A stretch of 64,000 bases of DNA. Source: Parahoeflea alexandrii. GTDB lineage: Bacteria > Pseudomonadota > Alphaproteobacteria > Rhizobiales > Rhizobiaceae. The notes beneath the pieces are model-generated. The model worked only from the letters and a program-made list of their open reading frames with translations. It was not told the origin of the DNA and ran no database searches. Shown piece by piece: positions 16,832-25,407 of the stretch. The stretch covers positions 161,308 to 225,307 of the forward strand of contig NZ_JAPWHB010000008.1 in NCBI RefSeq assembly GCF_027214025.1. The letters are read 5' to 3'. A program made the position numbers and the translations under genes. Each line of letters starts with the position of its first letter. Position 1 is the first letter of the stretch.

Positions 16832-17449
16832 GTGTCCCGTTTTCATGGTGCCGTGGCCGAGGATCCGCCGATGACATCCGATCTCATGATTTTCAGTGAA
16901 ACAAGCTTTGTCATCGAGGATGAAGCTGAAGGCGATGTTCTGGCGCGTGAAGCCCTGCTTGATCGCGCGATGGGTCCGGGCCGGCGGCGGAAGAGTTCCG
17001 AGAAACTCCGCCGCGGCAGGCTGCCTTCGGCCGAGCTCGCATTTGTCGCGCGCAACGGGCCCAGGCAGGTCATCGGCAGTGTGCGGCTTTGGGATGTTGC
17101 GGCAGGTGGCAAATCATTGCTCCTCCTCGGCCCGCTCGCTGTCGACGCCTCGATCGAGGGGAAGGGTGTCGGCTCCGCGCTGATGCGGCATGCCATCACC
17201 CGGGCGAAAGTACAGGGCCATGGCGCCATCATTCTGGTGGGCGATGCGCCTTACTACCGGCGGTTCGGATTTACAGCCGAAACGACCGGCGCGCTGATCA
17301 TGCCGGGTCCGGTCGAACGAGATCGTTTTCTGGGCCTCGAACTCAAGTCGGGCTATCTCGACCTGCCGGCAGGTTTGCTCGAGGCTTCGGGCCAGCGACT
17401 TTCGCGCCGGGTCGCCCGGGACAAAGCCGCACAGCTGCAGGCTGCCTGA
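16832..17449 (+). CDS. GNAT acetyltransferase (YhbS-like)
   Basis: 205 residues. The GNAT core includes LAVDASIEGKGVGSALMRHAI (acetyl-CoA binding loop, near 105-125) and DAPYYRRFGF, typical of the YhbS group. A basic segment (GPGRRRKSSEKLRRGRLPS) precedes it. The GTG at 16832 is favoured by GGAGGGG at 16820-16826; an ATG at 16871 with GAGG nearby is also possible. It lies 61 bases after the decarboxylase gene, and I infer it may modify a polyamine or its precursor. The substrate is not shown by sequence. Confidence 0.85.
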   Translation: MSRFHGAVAEDPPMTSDLMIFSETSFVIEDEAEGDVLAREALLDRAMGPGRRRKSSEKLRRGRLPSAELAFVARNGPRQVIGSVRLWDVAAGGKSLLLLGPLAVDASIEGKGVGSALMRHAITRAKVQGHGAIILVGDAPYYRRFGFTAETTGALIMPGPVERDRFLGLELKSGYLDLPAGLLEASGQRLSRRVARDKAAQLQAA

Positions 17450-17461
17450 CAGAACCGCGCG

Positions 17462-17719
17462 TCAGTATCCCTCGGGAGGCTTGTCACGGGCTATGGTGAT
17501 ATTGCCCTTGCGGCACTTGTAGACACGTTGCGGCGCATTGCTTTCTGTGCCGTAGCGCTCGAATGCCGTGGTGCAATCCGGCGCTTCAGCGTTCCCGCTA
17601 TCCTTGAAATCGACCGCCGAGCTGGTTTGCTGAACAGCGCCCGGCAGGTCCTTGAAGTTGAGATCCTGGGCGGTGCCCTGGCTGCAAAGCGATCCAAGGA
17701 ACAAGGCTGCCGATATCAA
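17462..17719 (-). CDS. Small secreted protein, unknown role
   Basis: About 85 residues. It starts with a hydrophobic signal-like stretch (ISAALFLGSLCSQGTAQD), and the mature part has a cysteine pair (PDCTTAFERYG and VYKCRKGN). I do not recognise it. The start is uncertain: the only initiation codon in this frame near the signal is TTG at 17719, without a strong ribosome site. It ends 12 bases from the convergent acetyltransferase stop. Confidence 0.45.
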   Translation of the reverse strand: MISAALFLGSLCSQGTAQDLNFKDLPGAVQQTSSAVDFKDSGNAEAPDCTTAFERYGTESNAPQRVYKCRKGNITIARDKPPEGY

Positions 17720-17828
17720 TCGGAGATGGGCGATGGCCTCGCTCCCTTCAGCTGTTCTGTCGAAGCAGAATAGGGGAACCCCGCGAAAATGGCCACTCAG
17801 TCTCCGGTCCCGCCTGAACGCCCTCCTG

Positions 17829-19445
17829 CTACTTGGCCGAGGCGGCGATTGCGTTGACGGACCGCAGCGCCAGTGCGGCGATCGTCAGCGTCGGGTTCGC
17901 CGTCGCTGAGGTCGGAAAGGTGCCTGATCCAAGCAGGAACAGGTTCGGATGGTCGAAACTGCGCTGGTCGGAATCGACGACGGCACTCGAAGCGTCGGCG
18001 CCCATCCTGACTGTGCCGATGATATGGCCTGCCCCCTGGATGTCGGGAGAGTGCCGGACGTTCTTTGCGCCCAAGGCCTGGAAGACCTCGTCATGGGCTT
18101 TTTCGGCAGCCTCGAGACCCTTGCGGGTGTAGTCGTCGAAGTCGTAGTGGATCCGCGGCAGGGGAACGCCGTTGGCGTCTTTCTTTTCCGGGTCGAGAGT
18201 TACGCGGTTTTCGGCACTTGGCGACTGTTCCACCAGTGAGGCCAGCCGGATCTGCCGTGAGGCGGCGTCCTTGAGAGCCGCGTCCAGTTCCTCGCCGCGC
18301 AAACCCTGAGCGGCAAGATCCGCGGCGGTGCTGGTCGGTGCGCCTGTCGGCCAGCTGTGCCCGTCATTGCCGATCTCGATGCGGAATGCGCCGCGTTCCC
18401 TGCGGAAATCGCCATCGCGGAGATTTTCAATTCCCGAGGTCGAGAGCGGGCCACGATATGGAAACACGGGCTCGGCCGCTTCGGCCCAACTGAGCCGCGT
18501 GGGGTGATCCATGAGGTTGCGCCCAACCTGATCGGAGCTGTTGGCAACGCCGTTGGGGGCATTTTCCTGGGCCGAGTTCAGTAACAGCCGGGGCGTTTCA
18601 ACAGCATGTGCGGCGACGATCACGATCTTGCCGGAAGCAGTTCCGGTGCTGCCATCGGCGCGCCGGAAATCGACGGATGCGATCTTTCCGTCATTGCCGA
18701 CATTCAGCCGGGTAGCGGTGGTTTCCGAATGAATCTGGGCGCCGGCGTTTTCGGCCTGGGCGACATGAACCGTTGCGTCGTACTTGGCCTGGATCGGGCA
18801 TATCGGGATGCAGGAATTGTTGCCGCAACATTCAGGCCGGTCCTCGCGGTAGACCGAGTTGCGCCCCTGGGGCGTGGACCGCACATGGTAGCGTGTCCCC
18901 TCCAGTGCGGAGGCAAAGTGCTTGTCGAGATAGGTCATTGGAATGTTCGGCATCGGGAAGTCGCCGGATCGAGGTGAGCCGAGGTCTTCATCTGAGTTGC
19001 CGGCCACGCCGATCTCGTTCTCTGCGGCCAGATAGAACGGCTCAAGATCGTCGTAACCGATCGGCCAGTCCACTGCATGACCGTAGAGCGTTTTCATCTT
19101 GAAGTCTGAAGGAAGGTTGCGCAGGGTCGTCCCCAGCCAATGCCAGGTGGTTCCGCCCACGACCTTGATATAGGTTGACTTGAACAGCTCGGGCCCTTGC
19201 TGCTGGTAGAAGTCCTCGATCCGGTGAGTGAGGGGGTGCGGGGCTTCCGGATCGTTCGGATAGGGCGATTCGGGAACCTTGATCTTCGCGTTCCAGAACT
19301 TCTCCACAGCATCGTAGCGCTCGATGCGCTTTCCGGACTCGAGGAAGGCTACGCTCAGGCCCTTGGCCGCGAGTTTTGCGCCAGCAATGGCTCCCGCCAC
19401 GCCGGTTCCGATAATCAATACGTCTGCAGTGATGTCATTGGCCAT
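17829..19445 (-). CDS. GMC sugar dehydrogenase large subunit with Fe-S motif
   Basis: 538-residue FAD-dependent oxidase/dehydrogenase of the GMC family. The N-terminal dinucleotide fold has GTGVAGAIAGAKLAAKG (13-29). The C terminus has the conserved GAGHIIGTVRMG and NPTLTIAALALRS segments that bind FAD and hold the catalytic His region. Cysteines at 206, 207, 212 and 216 in ECCGNNSCIPICP match the 3Fe-4S motif of bacterial FAD glucose and fructose dehydrogenase catalytic subunits. So electrons should leave by the cluster, not to O2. The likely substrate is a sugar or polyol. The small-subunit gene lies 48 bases upstream. No cytochrome c gene is nearby. Confidence 0.92.
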   Translation of the reverse strand: MANDITADVLIIGTGVAGAIAGAKLAAKGLSVAFLESGKRIERYDAVEKFWNAKIKVPESPYPNDPEAPHPLTHRIEDFYQQQGPELFKSTYIKVVGGTTWHWLGTTLRNLPSDFKMKTLYGHAVDWPIGYDDLEPFYLAAENEIGVAGNSDEDLGSPRSGDFPMPNIPMTYLDKHFASALEGTRYHVRSTPQGRNSVYREDRPECCGNNSCIPICPIQAKYDATVHVAQAENAGAQIHSETTATRLNVGNDGKIASVDFRRADGSTGTASGKIVIVAAHAVETPRLLLNSAQENAPNGVANSSDQVGRNLMDHPTRLSWAEAAEPVFPYRGPLSTSGIENLRDGDFRRERGAFRIEIGNDGHSWPTGAPTSTAADLAAQGLRGEELDAALKDAASRQIRLASLVEQSPSAENRVTLDPEKKDANGVPLPRIHYDFDDYTRKGLEAAEKAHDEVFQALGAKNVRHSPDIQGAGHIIGTVRMGADASSAVVDSDQRSFDHPNLFLLGSGTFPTSATANPTLTIAALALRSVNAIAASAK

Positions 19446-19493
19446 AAAACTGGCTCCCGGTGGTCAAAATAACTTGCGGTGAAGATGTGTTGG

Positions 19494-19937
19494 TCAACCC
19501 GCCGGAGGTTCGGCCCAGTAACCCATCTCTCCGCCGCAGTAGCCCATCGGCTTGGTGAAACTCATCGCCTGCCACATCAGTGCATCCGTGTAGGTCAGGA
19601 CTTCGCCGCTGTCGGGGTCGGGTGAGACACCGCTGTACCAGGCCGCCACTACCGCGTTGGCAAGCTCCTGATTGTCAGCTCCATCCGCAAGTGCGGAGAG
19701 CTCGTCCGCCTTGCCGGTTGCCTTGAAGGCTTCAAGCATGGCGGTTGCGATGTCACTGGAAAGGTCGTCGTGTCGTGTCAATTGTTTTGAGAGGGCAAGA
19801 AAATTCTCGGGATCGAGTTCCGCAGCGGAAGCGCTGCCGGGCCATTGCGCAAAGGCGGCCAGGGCGACGGCGGACCCACCGAGGAGAACATGGCGCCGGG
19901 TTGACGAAAACTGGCTGGGAATCGTGTCTCGGGGCAT
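19494..19937 (-). CDS. Sugar dehydrogenase small subunit (Tat signal)
   Basis: 147 residues. The N terminus carries a twin-arginine type signal (SSTRRHVLLGGSAVALAAF), and the mature protein is a short helical domain ending with a Gly/aromatic tail (YCGGEMGYWAEPPAG) typical of the FAD-sorbitol/glucose dehydrogenase small subunit family (PF12318 by resemblance). This subunit helps fold and export the large subunit across the membrane. The ATG at 19937 follows AGGAG. A longer open frame to 20393 is not supported. Together with the GMC gene downstream it forms the usual pair. Confidence 0.86.
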   Translation of the reverse strand: MPRDTIPSQFSSTRRHVLLGGSAVALAAFAQWPGSASAAELDPENFLALSKQLTRHDDLSSDIATAMLEAFKATGKADELSALADGADNQELANAVVAAWYSGVSPDPDSGEVLTYTDALMWQAMSFTKPMGYCGGEMGYWAEPPAG

Positions 19938-20167
19938 GTTTTCTCCTTGCGTTTTCAGTTTGCCAACGCACGGAGACCTGAATGGTTCCCAATCAGGCGG
20001 GAAGTCTCCGAAAGATTCTATTCGGGGCCTTGGGCCCCCGCTGTTTCGCTGTCGATTGACATTGTGCGCCGGGATCCCTATCTGGGCGTCTTCGGGTCTG
20101 GAGCCCCGGCCGTCCGCAGGCGTGAGCCATGGTGAAGTCTCCAGCTTTCGAGCAGTCACCTTTCTTG

Positions 20168-20219
20168 ATGACATGCCAGACGGTGGAATGCGGACACCCC
20201 CAACTGTAAGGCATGTCAT
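20168..20219 (+). promoter_or_regulatory. 10-bp inverted repeat before Glyoxalase_8 gene
   Basis: ATGACATGCC (20168-20177) is exactly repeated in reverse as GGCATGTCAT (20210-20219), separated by 32 bases. The right arm ends 2 bases before the AGGAG ribosome site at 20222. It could be an operator pair or an mRNA hairpin. The rest of the gap (19938-20167) has no gene and no other clear element; it holds the dehydrogenase promoter. Confidence 0.5.
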
Positions 20220-20234
20220 GACAGGAGAACTGCC

Positions 20235-20681
20235 ATGCGTGATTCCACGCCACTGCCAAATCTTGGTACATTGAAGGATCAGGCGCGCCGCCTGAGAACA
20301 CGCCTTGAAGCCAATGGAGACACCATTGGTCATTCCAAGGCACTGGAGCTGATCGCCGCACAATACGGGTTCAACGACTGGAACACGCTGCATGCGGCGC
20401 TGGGCAACCGCCCCGGGCCGGAAAGTCTTGTTCCGGGCGCCCGGGTCACCGGCGCCTATCTCGGGCAGCCATTTTCAGCGCGCGTGGTCGGCATTCAGGC
20501 GATCACCTCGGCTCCGGGAAATTTCCGGGTGTCGCTGGATCTGGATGAAGCCGTCGACGTGGTCACATTCGACAGCTTCTCGGCTTTCCGGAAGCGGGTC
20601 AACGGCGTCATCGGCAAGGATGGCGTCAGCCATGCCCGCACATCCAACGGCCGTCCGCAGCTGGAACTGTCCTGGTCCTGA
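20235..20681 (+). CDS. Glyoxalase_8-type small protein
   Basis: 148 residues. The first 60 or so (LGTLKDQARRLRTRLEANG, then GHSKALELIAAQYGFNDWNTLHAA) match a conserved helical domain called glyoxalase-related (Glyoxalase_8), often found alone or joined to other domains in Rhizobiales. The C-terminal part (about 65-148) is beta-rich and looks like a small binding module. No true glyoxalase metal ligands are visible. The role is unknown. The ATG at 20235 follows AGGAG. It is convergent with the WD40 gene, 7 bases away. Confidence 0.72.
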   Translation: MRDSTPLPNLGTLKDQARRLRTRLEANGDTIGHSKALELIAAQYGFNDWNTLHAALGNRPGPESLVPGARVTGAYLGQPFSARVVGIQAITSAPGNFRVSLDLDEAVDVVTFDSFSAFRKRVNGVIGKDGVSHARTSNGRPQLELSWS

Positions 20682-20688
20682 CCGGGGG

Positions 20689-21678
20689 TTAACCCGCAAT
20701 GTCGACAACGCCACAATCGCCTGCTTGCGATCCAAACGCGAGCAGGCGGCCTGGCCGGTTCCAGGCCATGGCCGTGACCGGCCCCTTGCCGGGCCGACGC
20801 AGCAGGGCTTCCTTGCTGTCGGCAATGCGGACGGCAAGCACCATGCCGTCGCCGAACCCGATGGCGACAAGATCTTCCGCCGGGTGGCATGCAACGCATG
20901 TCACCATGGTGTCGGCGCGCTGGCCGAGTTCCAGCGGGGCCTTGCCCATCGGTCCGTCCTTGCCGGAGAAAGGCCAGACGATCGCCGAGGATGCTCCCGA
21001 CGAGGCGAGCCATTTGCCCTTGTTCGACCAGGACAGGGACTTGATCTTGGCCGGATAGCCGGTCATGCGCATGTGACGCTGTTCACCGCCGGGCTTGCCG
21101 TCGAGTTTCCATCCATGCAGCGCGTTTTCCTGCATGGCGGTGACCAGAAACCGCCCGTCGGGGCTGAAAGTCACCTGGTTGTGGGCGCCCTTCCACTCGA
21201 AATCGAGAGCCGGGGCGCTGCCCTGGACGAAGACGAGCGAGACGCCGTTGTAGCGCGCCATTGCCAGGCGCAGCCCCTTGGGCGCAAAGGCAAGCCCCTC
21301 GATGGTGCGGGCTTCCTCGAAGCTCCGCTCAGTTCCGTCAGAAAGAAGCACCGTTGCCGTCCGCCCGTCGGCAAAGGCCACCGCGCCCTGTGGTCCCGCG
21401 GCCACGGCACTCACCCATTTGCGGGCCGGCGCGCGAAGTGTGGTCTCTGTTCCATCGGCATCGAGCCGCATAACCTTGCCGTCCTCGCCGCCGGTCACCA
21501 GGCTCTTGCCGTCCCAGCTGACCGCAGTGGCAAGCAGACCGTCGTGCAGGTCGTGGTGTTGGGTTCCATGGTCGAGACGGACCACCTGTCCTGAGGCCAG
21601 CGCAAAAACCGGAACATCGTCCAGAAACGCAGCGGCAAGGCAATGGTCGTCGAGATCTATCGGCGCGACAGTCGGCAT
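20689..21678 (-). CDS. WD40 repeat protein linked to CobW
   Basis: 329 residues forming probably a seven-bladed beta-propeller, with repeats of the form HDGLLATAVSWDGKSLVTGG, VTFSPDGRFLVTAM and LSWSNKGKWLASSGASSAI. Such scaffolds bind other proteins, and bacterial ones without catalytic domains are uncommon. The start ATG at 21678 is preceded by GAGGGA; a longer open frame overlaps cobW and is rejected. It follows the cobW gene by 13 bases, so the two are one transcript. I infer that it serves as a partner for the metal GTPase. Confidence 0.84.
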   Translation of the reverse strand: MPTVAPIDLDDHCLAAAFLDDVPVFALASGQVVRLDHGTQHHDLHDGLLATAVSWDGKSLVTGGEDGKVMRLDADGTETTLRAPARKWVSAVAAGPQGAVAFADGRTATVLLSDGTERSFEEARTIEGLAFAPKGLRLAMARYNGVSLVFVQGSAPALDFEWKGAHNQVTFSPDGRFLVTAMQENALHGWKLDGKPGGEQRHMRMTGYPAKIKSLSWSNKGKWLASSGASSAIVWPFSGKDGPMGKAPLELGQRADTMVTCVACHPAEDLVAIGFGDGMVLAVRIADSKEALLRRPGKGPVTAMAWNRPGRLLAFGSQAGDCGVVDIAG

Positions 21679-21691
21679 GACAGGGCGTCCC

Positions 21692-22780
21692 TCAGGCTTG
21701 GCAGGCGAGGAAGGTTCGCTCGAGCTTCTCGCGATCAAGATCCCGGCCGATGAAGACGATGCGGCTTTCGCGCTTTTCGCCCTCCTTCCATGGCCGCTGA
21801 TGGTCACCCTCGACAATCATGTGCACGCCCTGGATGACATAGCGGTCATCGTCTCCTTCGAACGCGATGATTCCCTTGAGCCTGAGAATGTTGGGGCCTT
21901 CCAGCTGGGTGATCTTTTCGATCCAGGGAAAAAACCGCTGCGGATTGACAGGTCCTGCGCGCAACGAAACCGACTGGATCGTCAGATCGTGGATGTCGGA
22001 GGGAGCCGCGTGGTCATGGTGATCATGGCCGTGACCGTGATGGTCATGGGCATGATCGTGATGATGATGGTCGTGATCGCAATCCGGGCCGCAGGCATGG
22101 TCGGGGTGGTCATGATCGAGGAAATGCGGATCGTTCTCAAGCGCGCGGCTGAGGTCGAACGCCCCCCGGTCAAGCACGGCGTCAAGCGCTACCGCGGCTC
22201 GTTCGGTGCGGTGAATCCGGGCCGATGGATTGATTGCCCGCACGGTGCGTTCCACCGCCTCGAGCTCTTCGGGGCTCACCAGATCGGTCTTGTTCAGGAT
22301 CACAACGTCGGCAAAGGCGATCTGGTCCTCGGCTTCGCGGCTGTCCTTGAGTCTTGCCGGCAGATGCCTTGCGTCCACGAGCGCGACGACGGCATCGAGC
22401 CGGGTCTTGGCGCGGACATCATCATCCATGAAGAAAGTCTGGGCGACAGGCACCGGGTCGGCCAATCCGGTTGTCTCGACGATGATGGCGTCAAACCGGC
22501 CGGGGCGGCGCATCAGCCCTTCGACGACGCGGATCAGGTCGCCGCGCACGGTGCAGCAGACGCAGCCATTGTTCATCTCGTAGATTTCCTCGTCGGATTC
22601 GACGATCAGGTCATTGTCGATGCCGATTTCGCCGAATTCGTTGACGATCACCGCGTAGCGCTTGCCATGGGGTTCGGAAAGGATGCGGTTGAGCAGGGTG
22701 GTCTTTCCGGCACCGAGATAGCCGGTCAGGACGGTCACGGGGATGGGGGCCACGGGGCTGGATACTGGCGCTTCGCTCAT
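21692..22780 (-). CDS. CobW/COG0523 metallochaperone GTPase
   Basis: 362 residues. The G domain has Walker A GYLGAGKT (20-27), the metal-binding CVCC motif (73-76), and NKTD of the guanine specificity loop. A histidine-rich stretch ([22 protein letters not shown] region, about 230-260) precedes the CobW C-terminal domain. These proteins insert or deliver zinc, cobalt or nickel into client enzymes. No zinc uptake genes or clear Zur box are nearby, so the metal is not fixed. It is coupled with the WD40 gene downstream. Confidence 0.92.
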   Translation of the reverse strand: MSEAPVSSPVAPIPVTVLTGYLGAGKTTLLNRILSEPHGKRYAVIVNEFGEIGIDNDLIVESDEEIYEMNNGCVCCTVRGDLIRVVEGLMRRPGRFDAIIVETTGLADPVPVAQTFFMDDDVRAKTRLDAVVALVDARHLPARLKDSREAEDQIAFADVVILNKTDLVSPEELEAVERTVRAINPSARIHRTERAAVALDAVLDRGAFDLSRALENDPHFLDHDHPDHACGPDCDHDHHHHDHAHDHHGHGHDHHDHAAPSDIHDLTIQSVSLRAGPVNPQRFFPWIEKITQLEGPNILRLKGIIAFEGDDDRYVIQGVHMIVEGDHQRPWKEGEKRESRIVFIGRDLDREKLERTFLACQA

Positions 22781-22843
22781 CGGATCTCTCAGTCAGGAAG
22801 GAGTGTTGGACCCCATATAGGCGTTTCGCACGGCTTATGCCAC

Positions 22844-23809
22844 TCACAAGGACATGATGTGCCGGGCCAGAGCCTCTCCGGATTGATGTGCCGCCTCGGC
22901 GCGGCCGTCGATGCACCAGTCTCCACAGGCAAACAAGGTGTTCTCGGGGTTGCCGAGAAAGGGCTGATCCAACGGCGTTTCCACCAGGGCATAGAGCCAG
23001 CGATGAACCGCGAAGTGCGCCGGATCGGGCAGGCTTCCGCCAAGTCTGGTCTGCTCGCGCATGGCGTTGATCATTGCGGACTTAACTGCTTCGTGTTCGC
23101 CTTCCACATGTTCACGGCTCCATTGCGGTGCTGCATGAAGGATAAAGGTTTCGCCGGTTCTTGCGGGTTTTGAGCTGTTGCGCGCAATCAGCGACAGCAC
23201 GTCGGCTTGCTGGCCGCGGATCAGGTCCGGAATTCCCGCCAGACGGGTGTCGAATGCCAGCATGGCGGACCAGCAAGGGGCCATGGCGACCTTTTTCAAT
23301 CGCACGAAAGCGGGATCAAGCGGAGTGAGCAGTTCCAGGGCCTGCGGCGCGGGGATCGCCGCGACAAGTCTCGACGTCAAATAGTCCGGCCCGGGTTCCG
23401 AGCGGTAATCGGTGTGGACCAGGAACTTTTGGCCCTGCTTCACAATCCCGGTCACCCTGGTGTCGTATTGAATGCCGAGATCACGGGCCATGGCCTGGCC
23501 AATTTCGGACATTCCTGGCTTGCCTACCCACCAGGGCCGGGCGCTGTCCTTCCCATCCGGGTTCCAGGGAGCCAGTTTTCCGTTTTGCGAAAGATCGTTG
23601 AGCAATGCCGTGAATCCAGCGGTGCGGCTGGTCAGGTACTGAGCCCCGTGATCGAAACCGCCGAAATCGCTGCGGCGGGTTGAGAGGCGGCCGCCCGGAG
23701 ACTTGGATTTTTCGAGGAGCAGGACCTTGTTGCCCAGGGTGGAAAGCTCCCGTGCCAGCGTCAGTCCCGCCAAGCCGGCGCCAATCACAAGGATGTCGGT
23801 TTCGATCAT
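22844..23809 (-). CDS. Renalase-like FAD/NAD(P) oxidoreductase
   Basis: 321 residues. The FAD Rossmann motif is at the N terminus (IETDILVIGAGLAGLTLARE, residues 2-21), followed by GGRLSTRRSDFGGFDHGAQY, typical of amine-oxidase-like/renalase proteins. The C terminus has ACGDWCIDGRAEAAHQSG, the FAD end motif. The substrate is unknown. The ATG at 23809 (Met25 of the longer frame) is chosen because residues before it are unlike the family and a GGAG lies about 10 bases upstream. It is upstream of cobW by 63 bases on the same strand. Confidence 0.85.
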   Translation of the reverse strand: MIETDILVIGAGLAGLTLARELSTLGNKVLLLEKSKSPGGRLSTRRSDFGGFDHGAQYLTSRTAGFTALLNDLSQNGKLAPWNPDGKDSARPWWVGKPGMSEIGQAMARDLGIQYDTRVTGIVKQGQKFLVHTDYRSEPGPDYLTSRLVAAIPAPQALELLTPLDPAFVRLKKVAMAPCWSAMLAFDTRLAGIPDLIRGQQADVLSLIARNSSKPARTGETFILHAAPQWSREHVEGEHEAVKSAMINAMREQTRLGGSLPDPAHFAVHRWLYALVETPLDQPFLGNPENTLFACGDWCIDGRAEAAHQSGEALARHIMSL

Positions 23810-23931
23810 GCTCAATGCTCCGTACTTTCCGAGCCGTAAAGCGGCGTTATCCGGCAACCAGAGAGCGCCTGCGCAATTCAAACCATGGGCGAGGCCGTCT
23901 CGGCAATCGAACAGCCTGCACCTCAGCAGCC

Positions 23932-24702
23932 TTAGTTGAACTCGTCAACGTCGAACGCGGCCATGTCGGCGAGCAATTCCGCCAGCCCGTTCACTGCATG
24001 CGCAAGCAATGCCTCACCTTTCTGCGCGGTTGCCCTGCTGGCCTTGCCTGCCGCGCCTTGCGGATTGAGATCGGACATCTTCCACCCGAACGCGTGCGGG
24101 CCATAGGCGCGCAAATGCTTGAAACGTCTGGCGTAGTCCGCCTGACGGGATGGGAAATCCTGAACAGCGTCGAGGCGCACGATATCAGGGCGGATGGCCA
24201 GCATCACCGAGGTCTCGATGTCGCCGGCATGGATGTCGTAGGCCTTGTCTTCGGGGGCGACGATGTGGGCCGGAATGCCAAACCGGGTCCAGCTTGTCGC
24301 GACCACCAGCATGTTGAACCGGACCCGCGCCTCGGTGGCGACAATGGTCAGCAGCGGGGAGTTGCCGCCATGCGCATTGAGCAGCATCAGCCGCCGAACG
24401 CCGCGCGCAGCGCAGTCCCCGGCAATACCGGTCCAGCGGTTGACCGCTTCATCAAAGCCAAGCGTTCGCGTACCTGACACATCCATGTGCTCGATAGAAT
24501 AGCCGATTGATTCGACCGGCAGGAGTTCGGGCTTGATTGCGGCGGGGGCTGCGTCGCAAAGCCGCTCGGCCACCTGTTGAGCAATCATTGAATCGGTCTC
24601 GAACGGCAGGTGCGGACCATGCTGCTCATGAGCACCCAGAGGGAGTATCGCAATCGGTACGGGTTGTGGGGGCATAGGGTGGTTATTCCGATCAGGCATC
24701 AT
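23932..24702 (-). CDS. Creatininase-family amidohydrolase
   Basis: 256 residues. The metal-binding PLGAHEQHGPHLPFETD (residues about 20-36) and NAHGGN (near 115-120) are hallmarks of creatininase-like hydrolases, which open cyclic or linear amides using Zn or Mn. True creatininase activity is only one option; related members act on formylated pterin or riboflavin intermediates. The start is taken at ATG 24702; ATG 24675 is equally plausible, and neither has a strong ribosome site. It is divergent from the MarR gene, with 52 bases between. Confidence 0.86.
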   Translation of the reverse strand: MMPDRNNHPMPPQPVPIAILPLGAHEQHGPHLPFETDSMIAQQVAERLCDAAPAAIKPELLPVESIGYSIEHMDVSGTRTLGFDEAVNRWTGIAGDCAARGVRRLMLLNAHGGNSPLLTIVATEARVRFNMLVVATSWTRFGIPAHIVAPEDKAYDIHAGDIETSVMLAIRPDIVRLDAVQDFPSRQADYARRFKHLRAYGPHAFGWKMSDLNPQGAAGKASRATAQKGEALLAHAVNGLAELLADMAAFDVDEFN

Positions 24703-24754
24703 TAGTGTCTGAACCGTAGGGTGATGGAAACAAGGCCGCAAGAAGGAGCTGTCC

Positions 24755-25327
24755 ATGTCCGCCAAAAAGAAGAACAGGAGCCAGAAGCCGAAAAAGGGCG
24801 ACCACGCCGAAGCGCTGTCGATGATCACCCAGGTGGCGCGCAATGCACGGACCGCGCTATCCCGTCACCTGCTGGATCTGGGGCTCTATGCCGGACAGGA
24901 TGGCGTCATGCTGGCGCTCGATGCCAGGGACGGCCAGACTCCAGGCGCCATCGCCGTTTCGCTCGGAGTGAAGGCGCCGACAATCACCAAGACCATAGGC
25001 CGCCTTGCCGCTCAGGGCTTTCTGCGGCGTGAAGGCTCGCCCGACGACGGCCGGATGATGCTGGTGTTTCTGACCGAAGCGGGGTGGGATCAGATCAAGT
25101 CAATTAGGAAATCCCAGCGAAAGACCGAGAAGGCGGCCTTCGCCGGCCTCAAGAAGAAGGAAGTTGCGGAACTTCTCAGGCTTCTTACGGCTGTGGATGC
25201 GAATATCTCGGATACGCTGCGACCGGCCGCCGTTTCGGCTTCCGACTCCGCCGAGGCCGCCGATGCAGAGGTGCCATTGACCGAAGAGCCGTCGGCTGAC
25301 GGAAATGCAGGAGAGGACGCTGCCTGA
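24755..25327 (+). CDS. MarR-family regulator with acidic tail
   Basis: 190 residues. The winged helix core is clear (QDGVMLALDARDGQTPGAIA, VSLGVKAPTITKTIGRLAAQ and the wing EGSPDDGRMMLVFLT). The N terminus is Lys-rich (SAKKKNRSQKPKKG), and the C terminus is an Ala/Glu/Asp-rich tail (about 155-190). Such tails are not part of the usual MarR fold. The ATG at 24755 has AAGGAG about 8 bases before. It is divergent from the creatininase gene and probably controls it; that is inferred. It lies 80 bases before the LacI gene. Confidence 0.88.
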   Translation: MSAKKKNRSQKPKKGDHAEALSMITQVARNARTALSRHLLDLGLYAGQDGVMLALDARDGQTPGAIAVSLGVKAPTITKTIGRLAAQGFLRREGSPDDGRMMLVFLTEAGWDQIKSIRKSQRKTEKAAFAGLKKKEVAELLRLLTAVDANISDTLRPAAVSASDSAEAADAEVPLTEEPSADGNAGEDAA

Positions 25328-25407
25328 TTGCCAGTCCGGTTTAAACCTTTTAGATTTGTTTAATTGTTTGAATCGGAGCGGTGTGCTCCGTCAAGGGGAA
25401 CCGGAAT

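Noticed and set aside
22021..22080. Met/Val-rich open frame on plus in the cobW region, and similar near 12770
   Set aside because: It is the antisense of the His-rich loops, which read as GTGATGATG-type repeats; not a gene.
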